Shown piece by piece: positions 41,073 to 47,070 of a DNA stretch of 47,070 nt. How positions within the stretch are numbered: position 1 is the first letter of the stretch; every line of letters begins with the position of its first letter. The notes below the pieces were generated by a model. The model did not search any database. It was not told the origin of the DNA and saw only the letters and a program-made list of their open reading frames with translations. Made by a program: the position numbers and the translations under genes. This DNA comes from Hydrogenophaga sp. (GTDB lineage Bacteria; Pseudomonadota; Gammaproteobacteria; Burkholderiales; Burkholderiaceae_C): the NCBI RefSeq assembly GCF_030373225.1, contig NZ_JAUCZG010000035.1, positions 1 through 47,070 of the forward strand, in the 5' to 3' direction.

Positions 41073-43566
41073 CCTGGCCTGGCGCGACCTGCGCGCCAGT
41101 GGCCGACACCTGTGGATCTTCTGTGCCTGCCTGGTGCTGGGCGTGGCCCTGGTCACGGCCGGGGGGGGTCTGTACCGCCAGGTCGCAGGCGCACTGCAGA
41201 GCGACGCGCGCCAGCTGTTCGGTGGCGACGTGGAAGTGGAACAGACCACACCGCTGGCACCCGAGGTGCTCGGCTGGATGAACGAGCGCGGCACGGTCGC
41301 GCGACTGGTGGAGCTGCGCACCATGCTGCGCGCACCCGATGGCCGCGCGCAACTGATCGAGCTGCAGAGCGCCGACGCGCGCTACCCGCTCTACGGCACG
41401 GTGGAGCTGGCCCCGGCCGGCGACCTGTCCAGCACGCTGACCGAGCGCAACGGCGTGTGGGGTGCCGCTGTGGACGCCACCCTGGCACAGCGCATGGGCC
41501 TGCAAGCCGGCGACACGGTGGAAGTGGGCAACCTGAGCCTGCAGGTGCGCGCACTCGTGGTGCGCCAGCCCGACCGCAGCCTGCGCGCCGACTGGGGCGG
41601 CGCACCGGTGCTGGTGGCCGACGGCGCGCTGGCCGCCACCGGGCTGGTGCAGCCGCTCAGCCGGGTGGAGTACCACTACCGCGTGCGCACGCCGCAGCCC
41701 GCCGCCTCCTGGCGCGACGCCTTCATCGCGGCCTTCCCCGACCTGCAGGCCGAGGTGCGCACCTTTGCCGAGCGCAGCGACCGCATGGCCGAGGTGCTGG
41801 GACAGATCGGCTCGGGCCTGTTGCTGATCGGCTTCTCCGCCCTGTTCATCGGCGGACTCGGCGTGTTCAACAGTGTGCAGGCCTACCTGCAGGGCAAGCT
41901 GGGCACCCTGGCCACGCTGCGCGCCTTGGGCCTGCGCGACGGCCGCCTGGCAGCCATGGTGCTGTTGCAGGTGCTGATGCTGGCGCTGCTCTCCAGCCTC
42001 GCCGGCGTGTTCATCGGCAACGCCCTGGCCCTGGCCGGCACCTGGGCGGCGGCACAACAACTGCCGCTGGCGCCGCTGCTGGCCGGGCTGTGGCTGCCAT
42101 CGCTGGTGGGCCTGTGCTTCGGCGTGCTGACCGCACTCACCTTCGCGCTGCCCGCGCTCGGTCGCGCGCTGTCGGTGTCACCGGCGGCCCTGTTTCGCGG
42201 CATCGACGGCAACACGCTGAAAACGCCGCGCCGTGTGTGGTGGCTCACCGCGGGTGTTGCCGCGCTGGTGGCCGTGCTGGTGGTGGCCAGCGTGCCCGAT
42301 GCGCGCTTCGGCCTGGCCTTCGTGCTGGCCACCGTGCTGCTGCTGTTGCTGCTCGAAGGCGTGACGCGACTGCTGCGCGCACTCGCGCGGCGCCAGCTGC
42401 TGCGGCCCGGTGCGCGCCTGCCGTTCGAGCTGCGCCTGGCCATGGCCGGCCTGCAGCGCAGCGACTCGCCCCTGCGCGCGGCCCTGCTGTCGCTGGGCGC
42501 GGCGCTCACGCTGCTCGTGGCCTGCACGCTGGTGGTGACTTCGCTGTTGCGCACGGTGAACCAAACCGTGCCCGCCAACGCGCCGGCCATGGTGTTCCAC
42601 GACGTGCAGACCGAACAGCTCGCGCTGCTGCAGGACACGCTGAAGGCACAGAGTGGCCTGCGCCAGCTCACCACCGCACCACTGGTGCTGGGCCGCCTGA
42701 TCGAGGTCAACGGCGAGGTGCTGCGCGACAGCGCCGACGGCGAACGGGTGCGCGAAGCGCGCGACGAACAGAAGCTCAGCAGCCGCGCCGGCAACATCGA
42801 CGACGTGGTGATCCGCGACGGCGCCTGGTGGCCGGCCGACCACACCGGTGCCCCGCTGGTGGCGATGGAAGACCGCGAGGCCGACCAGCTCGGCCTGCGG
42901 GTGGGCGACCGGCTGACCTTCGAGATCCTGGGTGCGCCGGTGCAGGCCGGGCTCGCCGCCATCTACAGCCAGCGGCGCCTGCAGGCGCGCCTGTGGCTCG
43001 AGGGCATCTTCAGCGACGGCGTGCTCGACCCCTACATCACGCGCCACGTGGGGGCCGCCTGGCTGGATCCGGCCGAAGCCGTGCGGGTGCAAGACCAGCT
43101 GGCCGCCGTCGCGCCCAACATCGCCACCGTTCGCACCGAATCGCTGCTGCGCGAGACGCGCGCGCTCATGGGCCGCGCCAGCAGCGGCCTGGCGGTGGTG
43201 GCCGGTGTGTGCCTGGCCGCCAGCCTGCTGGTGCTCGCCAGCGTGGTGGCCAGCAGCCGCGCGCGCCAGGTGTTCGAAGCCACGGTGATGCACGCCGTGG
43301 GCGCGCGCCACTCGAGCCTGCGGCGCGTGCTGGTCTGGGAATACCTGCTGCTGGCGGTGGTGACCGCGGGTTTTGCCATGCTGGCCGGCAGCGCTCTGGC
43401 CACCGGACTGCTGCGCTGGCGCCTCGACCTCGACCCCATGGGCCTGTACTGGACCGGGGCGCTGACCGCGATCGGCGTGAGCGCGATCAGCCTGGGGCTG
43501 GGCGCGCGTTACCTGCTGGCGCAGATGCGGCTGAACCCCGCCATGCTGCTGCGCAGCGGCACCTGA
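41056..43566 (+). CDS. FtsX-like ABC permease (YbbP type)
   Basis: This 836-aa inner membrane protein has an N-terminal helix (about 20-40), a large periplasmic domain, and a first FtsX core with three helices (about 255-375). A helical pair follows near 395-430, then a second periplasmic region and a C-terminal FtsX core (about 710-830) ending [10 protein letters not shown]. This doubled architecture is that of YbbP permeases. Its partner ATPase is encoded directly upstream with overlapping ends. Substrate unknown; relatives move lipids or lipoproteins or act mechanically on the envelope. It ends back-to-back with the convergent cupin gene, with no base between the stop codons. Confidence 0.93.
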
Positions 43567-44250
43567 TCAGGCCACGGCCGGCGCCATGAAGCTGGCGCCG
43601 AGGTGGCCCACCTTCACGAAAATCAGCGCGCCCTCGGGCCCGGTGAAGGGTGTGTGCTGGCTCCAGCGCGGGTTGCGCAGCCAGCTGTGGCGGGGGTAGC
43701 TGCCGTGCTCGTCGCGAAACACGCCTTCGAGCACAAAGATCTCTTCACCACCCGGGTGGCGGTGCGGGTTGAACCGCGTGTCGGGCGCCCAGCGCACCAG
43801 CGCCGTGCTCACGCCGTCGTGCTCGTGCAGGGGCATCACCGTGAGGCCCGGCACCAGACCCTGGCGCCAGGGCTCGGCGCGGGTGTCGATGCGCACCGGG
43901 GTCAGGTCGTCGGCGGCGAACTGCCACAGCTTGACCAGCAGCACGCAGCCCGCCTGCGAAAACGGTGCGTGGCGCGAACCCGGCGGGTTGCGCAGGTAGG
44001 TGCCGGCCGGGTGATCACCGGTCTCGTCGGAGAACACACCCTCGAGCACCAGGATTTCTTCGCCGCCTCCGTGGGTGTGCGCGTCGAACCGCGAGCCGGG
44101 TGCATAACGCACCACGCTGGTGGCGCGCGCCACCTCGTCACCCACCCGGTCGAGCAGGCGACGTTCCACGCCGGGCAGGGGCGAGGGCTGCCAGGCGGCC
44201 GTGTCGGCCAACTGGGTCGCACGCAGGGAGAAGTCGTCGTTGAGGTTCAT
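43567..44250 (-). CDS. Tandem double-cupin protein (ChrR-cupin type)
   Basis: This 227-aa protein contains two copies of an anti-ECF-factor/ChrR-like cupin. Metal-binding residues are H58, H60, E64, H94 in the first copy and H163, H165, E169, H199 in the second, with identical spacing (2, 4, 30) and an offset of exactly 105 residues, so it arose by internal duplication. Shared text includes G-G-E-E-I-x-V-L-E-G-V-F. No ECF sigma factor or zinc-binding anti-sigma domain is nearby, so a dioxygenase or sensor role is possible. The ATG at 44250 is chosen for its N-terminus; upstream residues look non-coding. Confidence 0.88.
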   Translation of the reverse strand: MNLNDDFSLRATQLADTAAWQPSPLPGVERRLLDRVGDEVARATSVVRYAPGSRFDAHTHGGGEEILVLEGVFSDETGDHPAGTYLRNPPGSRHAPFSQAGCVLLVKLWQFAADDLTPVRIDTRAEPWRQGLVPGLTVMPLHEHDGVSTALVRWAPDTRFNPHRHPGGEEIFVLEGVFRDEHGSYPRHSWLRNPRWSQHTPFTGPEGALIFVKVGHLGASFMAPAVA

Positions 44251-44372
44251 GGCAATGTCCGTCCAGGGACCGGATTGCAGCACGCCTGCGTCAGCCGCGC
44301 TGGCGTGGGCCCTTGGCAGCTTCAGCGGTGGGTGCGGTGGCGAACAGACAGGGCCCGGCGCGCTGCGGACAC

Positions 44373-44390
44373 TGAAAACTTTCGTTTTCA
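44373..44390. promoter_or_regulatory. Inverted repeat between divergent cupin and hydrolase genes
   Basis: TGAAAAC (44373-44379), TTTC, GTTTTCA (44384-44390): a perfect 7-bp dyad in an otherwise GC-rich gap, 15 bases before the hydrolase ATG. It looks like an operator or a local AT-rich promoter element. Confidence 0.5.
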
Positions 44391-44405
44391 ATCAGCAGAC
44401 CATCC

Positions 44406-45227
44406 ATGCACCGCATCACCACCGCCGACCAGACCTCGATCTACCTCAAGGATTGGGGCGAAGGCCAGCCGGTCGTGCTCGTGCACGGTTGGCCGCTGAA
44501 CGCCGACAGCTGGGACGATCTCGCGGTGTCGCTGGTGGAAAGCGGCCACCGAGTGGTCGCCTACGACCGGCGCGGCTTCGGCCGCTCCTCGCAGCCCTGG
44601 AACGGTTACGACTACGACACCCTGTCCGACGACCTCTGGGAAGTGATGGAACAGCTCGACGTGCAGGACGCCACCCTGGTGGGCTTCTCGATGGGTGGCG
44701 GCGAGGTGGCGCGCTACATGTCGCGCCACAACGGCAAGAACGTGGCCCGCACCGCCCTGATCTCCTCGGTGCTGCCGTTTCGCCTGAAGACGCCGGACAA
44801 CCCCGCCGGCGCCGAAGGCTCCGCGTTCGACAAGACGGCCCGCGCGCTGACCGACGATCGCGCCAAGTTCTTCACCGGCTTCTTCCGCGACTTCTTCAGC
44901 CTGGGCTCGATCGACAGCCGCGTCAGCGATGAAACCCTGCGCTGGGCGCACGGCATGGCCATGCAGGCCGGCCTGCGGCCCACCCTGGCCGCCATGCGCG
45001 CCTTCTCGAGCACCGACTTCCGTCCCGACCTCGCGGCCTTCGATGTGCCCACCCTGCTGATCCACGGCACCGACGACAAGACGGTGCCGATCGCGGCATC
45101 GAGCCGGCTCGCGGCGGCGGCCATCGACGGCGCGCAGTTGGTCGAATACGAGGGTGCCCCGCACGGCCTGTTCGTCAGTCACAAGCAACGTCTGTGCAAA
45201 GACCTGCTGGCGTTCCTGAAAGCCTGA
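44406..45227 (+). CDS. Alpha/beta hydrolase (non-heme chloroperoxidase-like)
   Basis: This 273-aa protein has the full fold of cofactor-free haloperoxidases/esterases: oxyanion H-G-W-P at about 27-30, D-R-R-G-F-G-R-S near 54-61, nucleophile Ser95 in G-F-S-M-G-G, Asp in G-T-D-D near 221-224, and His253 in A-P-H-G-L. Such enzymes hydrolyse esters and can form peracids. The two ORFs after it are on the same strand, the first starting 13 bases after the stop. Divergent from the cupin gene. Substrate unknown. Confidence 0.94.
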   Translation: MHRITTADQTSIYLKDWGEGQPVVLVHGWPLNADSWDDLAVSLVESGHRVVAYDRRGFGRSSQPWNGYDYDTLSDDLWEVMEQLDVQDATLVGFSMGGGEVARYMSRHNGKNVARTALISSVLPFRLKTPDNPAGAEGSAFDKTARALTDDRAKFFTGFFRDFFSLGSIDSRVSDETLRWAHGMAMQAGLRPTLAAMRAFSSTDFRPDLAAFDVPTLLIHGTDDKTVPIAASSRLAAAAIDGAQLVEYEGAPHGLFVSHKQRLCKDLLAFLKA

Positions 45228-45240
45228 GGACCCGGCGGCC

Positions 45241-45807
45241 ATGGCCAAGCGCGCGGCGGCGTCCGGTTGGGTGAAGCTGTTCAATCGCAACCTGGCCGCG
45301 CTCGCGCGCACCACCCGCAGCGCCCAGCGCTGCTGGAACGGGTACGACACGCGCAGCGGCCGTGCCCACGCCGAAGTGGCATTGATCCTGGCCGCCATGC
45401 GCGGTCACCACCTGCCCGCACCGTGGTCGCCCTCACCGGGACAGGCGCTGCTGCCGCTGCCTCCGCTGCTGGTGATCCAGGGACAGCGTCGCGCCAGGCA
45501 GGTGACCGACTTCAAACACCGGGGCCACACCGCTGTCACCCTGATCGACGTCGCCCAGCTCGGCCACGCCTGGAGCGGTGGCGCCCCCAACCAGCCCTAC
45601 AGCGACGCGCAAGGACCCGATGCATCGCGCATGGTCTGGACCTTCGTCTCGAAACAGTTTCCCCCCACCCGGGCGGCGCTGGCGCCCAACGCGCCCCAAC
45701 CGGCCGGGCCCGCCGCACGCGTTCCGGCGCAGCCCGCCTTCACCATTCCCTCTCTCCTGAATCCCCTGGCGCTGTTGGCGTCGAAGGGTGCGACACTCAA
45801 ACCATGA
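45241..45807 (+). pseudogene. Collapsed PHB depolymerase-like ORF (catalytic core missing)
   Basis: This 188-aa frame resembles pieces of PHB-depolymerase-family esterases: a basic start (W-V-K-L-F-N-R near 10-16), the S-A-Q-R-C-W-N-G-Y segment (27-35), P-P-L-L-V-I-Q-G (74-81), and the end block L-G-H-A-W-S-G-G (108-114, catalytic-type H109) with G-P-D-A-S-R-M-V-W (125-133). The oxyanion H-G-C region, the G-x-S-x-G nucleophile and the catalytic Asp segment are all absent, yet the frame stays open. It begins 13 bases after the hydrolase, and its stop overlaps the protease ATG. It may be a remnant kept as a translational bridge, or a non-enzymatic product. Confidence 0.65.
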
Positions 45808-46649
45808 ACCGACCCCCGATCCACCCCGCGCCCGAGCAGATGCAGGCTCCATCCACCGGCAATGCAGATGGCGACCACGTGTCGCCCATCACCGCGCCGG
45901 TCGACCCGCTGTTTCTGGCAGCACCGCGCGTCTCCACCTTCCACGGCAAGCAGGCGCTCACCAACGCCAGCGGCTTCTTCTTCGAACGCGACGACCGACT
46001 GTTCCTCGTGACCAGCCGGCATGTGGTGATCGACGAAGACACCCAGCACTTTCCGGACCGGCTGGAGATCGAGCTGCACCTGGACGCCTCCAACCTCACA
46101 CGCTCCACCGGCTTTTCGATGCTGCTGTACGACGAGGGCGAGGCGGTCTGGCGCCAGGGCAAGGACAGCGGCGGCGAGATCGACGTGGCGGTGATCGAGC
46201 TCGACCGCAAGGCCCTGCCCGACGAGTCGGTGATCCGGGCCTTCAGCCCGGCCCACCTGTCCACCAGCTTTGCCGACGTGCACCCCGGCGAGTCGCTGCT
46301 GGTGGTTGGCTTTCCGCTCGGCTTTCACGACGCCCTGCACCACCTGCCGGTGCTGCGCCACGCCATCATTGCCTCGCCCTACGGCATCCGTTTCCAGGGC
46401 AACGGCTACTTCCTGACCGACGCCCGCACCCACCGTGGCACCAGCGGTGCGGCCGTGGTGATGCGCGACACCTCTCCCGAAGCCCTCAATGCCGCCCTGC
46501 CCTGGAAGCTGCTGGGCGTGCACTCGGCCCGCATGGACATGGGCGACCGCGATCTGGTGCTCGACGAGTCGCTCGGCCTGAACTGCGCCTGGTACGCCGA
46601 CATCCTGCTCACGCTCACCGCGCCGCGCAAGAGCGATTCGGTGGCGTGA
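45804..46649 (+). CDS. Trypsin-like serine protease (cytoplasmic-looking)
   Basis: This 281-aa protein carries an S1-type triad: His73 in T-S-R-H-V-V, Asp127 in E-I-D-V-A-V-I-E-L, and Ser214 in R-G-T-S-G-A-A-V, with V-V-G-F-P-L-G near 167-173. It lacks a signal peptide and PDZ domain, so it is not a DegP-type protease. The ATG at 45804 overlaps the preceding stop (ATGA); the same frame is open back to 45267, but that part overlaps the PHB-depolymerase-like frame and is not supported. Some family members may only bind; the triad here looks complete. Confidence 0.85.
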   Translation: MNRPPIHPAPEQMQAPSTGNADGDHVSPITAPVDPLFLAAPRVSTFHGKQALTNASGFFFERDDRLFLVTSRHVVIDEDTQHFPDRLEIELHLDASNLTRSTGFSMLLYDEGEAVWRQGKDSGGEIDVAVIELDRKALPDESVIRAFSPAHLSTSFADVHPGESLLVVGFPLGFHDALHHLPVLRHAIIASPYGIRFQGNGYFLTDARTHRGTSGAAVVMRDTSPEALNAALPWKLLGVHSARMDMGDRDLVLDESLGLNCAWYADILLTLTAPRKSDSVA

Positions 46650-46786
46650 ACGGGTTCAGCGCCTTCGGGCGCGGGCACGCGCGCGGTCCGTCGCGTGATA
46701 GCGGTTTCCGACACCGAGCCCACCCGCGCCCTACCCCGGGCAGCATCCAACCAATGAAGTCTTAAGAACTACACTCCGCGGTCCTT

Positions 46787-46807
46787 TTTGTTGCAACAAG
46801 CAACAAA
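46787..46807. promoter_or_regulatory. AT-rich inverted repeat upstream of the TPS gene
   Basis: TTTGTTGC (46787-46794), AACAA, GCAACAAA (46800-46807): a perfect 8-bp dyad, 47 bases before the ATG at 46854. It stands out in a GC-rich genome and could be an operator or leader hairpin. Confidence 0.5.
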
Positions 46808-46821
46808 TCACCGTCAACAAG

Positions 46822-46838
46822 CTGGCCGCTCAGGCCAG
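46822..46838 (+). promoter_or_regulatory. Hairpin ahead of the TPS ribosome binding site
   Basis: CTGGCC (46822-46827), GCTCA, GGCCAG (46833-46838) form a 6-bp stem ending 3 bases before AAGGAG (46842-46847). Confidence 0.4.
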
Positions 46839-46853
46839 TTCAAGGAGTGATTC

Positions 46854-47070
46854 ATGAACAAGTGTCGTCATCGCCCGTTGTTCAATGCAGTGCGAGGGCT
46901 GCGCATGGTCGTGGCCGAGTGCACCCGCACCATGGGCAAGGCGACCACCGGAGCAGCCATGCTGCTGACCAGCTTGCCGCTGCAGGCGCAGATCAGCGCC
47001 GACCCTGCCGCCCCCGGCACGCTGCGCCCCACGGTGCTTGGCGCGGCCAACGGCGTGCCGCTGGTCAACA
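46854..47070 (+). CDS. Two-partner-secretion exoprotein (haemagglutinin/CdiA-like), N-terminal fragment
   Basis: The frame runs open off the window end (72 codons seen). It starts with M-N-K-x-R-H-R-P-L-F-N and G-L-R-M-V-V-A-E, the extended signal peptide region typical of large TpsA exoproteins. A hydrophobic core follows (A-A-M-L-L-T-S-L-P-L-Q-A-Q-I), then T-V-L-G-A-A-N-G-V-P-L-V-N, the opening of the TPS domain. Such proteins cross the outer membrane through a TpsB/Omp85 partner and act as adhesins or contact-dependent toxins; which applies cannot be told without the C-terminus. AAGGAG (46842-46847) precedes the ATG with 6 bases between. Confidence 0.88.
   Translation, partial: MNKCRHRPLFNAVRGLRMVVAECTRTMGKATTGAAMLLTSLPLQAQISADPAAPGTLRPTVLGAANGVPLVN

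Noticed and set aside
45267..46649. 460-aa extension of the serine protease
   Set aside because: The added part is low complexity and overlaps the PHB-depolymerase-like frame; ATG 45804 gives a clean ATGA overlap.

Overview
The window is high-GC DNA with tightly packed, often 4-bp-overlapping genes. The flagellar and chemotaxis order and protein sequences look like a betaproteobacterium of the Burkholderiales, most likely Comamonadaceae (Hydrogenophaga/Acidovorax-like). This placement is inferred from gene content and style, not from a database search. No rRNA, tRNA, CRISPR array, prophage or insertion sequence was seen. No gene-free stretch exceeds about 300 bases; the longest are 40121-40376, 19048-19301, 46650-46853 and 30657-30853.

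Region 1 (1-15387) is a flagellar block: the 3' end of fliC, then fliD, fliS, fliT, convergent fliE, and the long co-directional run fliF-G-H-I-J-K-L-M-N-O-P-Q-R. It encodes the filament and its cap and chaperones, the MS ring, the C ring/switch, the export ATPase complex, hook-length control, and the FliOPQR export gate.

Region 2 (15396-19047) is metabolic and transport: a small lipoprotein, an AMP-forming acyl-CoA synthetase, and an MFS exporter with a C-terminal extension.

Region 3 (19302-29857) is a signalling block. A receiver-histidine kinase and a LuxR-type regulator lie on the minus strand. Divergent from them are a short CheZ-like gene and cheY-cheA-cheR-cheD-cheB. Running on from cheB are a cysteine-free periplasmic protein of the molybdopterin-oxidoreductase-like fold and a REC/HPt hybrid kinase overlapping it by 4 bp.

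Region 4 (29943-36049) holds an unrecognised gene with an excellent sigma-28 promoter, a BrkB/YihY membrane protein, an Aer-like chemoreceptor, a receiver-PAS-kinase, a SWIB/MDM2 protein and a universal stress protein.

Region 5 (36058-40120, minus strand) is an operon in which an orphan NitT/TauT-type binding lipoprotein, a triple-PAS sensor kinase and a single-domain response regulator overlap by 4 bp, with the stress protein of region 4 as its last gene.

Region 6 (40377-47070) holds an ABC ATPase/FtsX-type permease pair, a tandem-cupin protein, a chloroperoxidase-like hydrolase, a collapsed PHB-depolymerase-like ORF coupled to a serine protease, and the 5' end of a two-partner-secretion exoprotein.

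Five FliA (sigma-28) promoters, all with an exact 11-nt spacer, link fliS, the CheZ-like gene, cheY, the aer-like receptor and the unknown gene at 29943-30656 into one late flagellar regulon. A dispersed palindromic GC-rich repeat lies directly after stop codons at six places, always oriented with the upstream gene. The most novel candidates are the sigma-28-controlled unknown protein, the minimal CheZ-like protein whose C-terminal tail resembles that of CheD, the two periplasmic-partner/kinase couples, and the PHB-depolymerase-like ORF that has lost its catalytic core but kept its frame.
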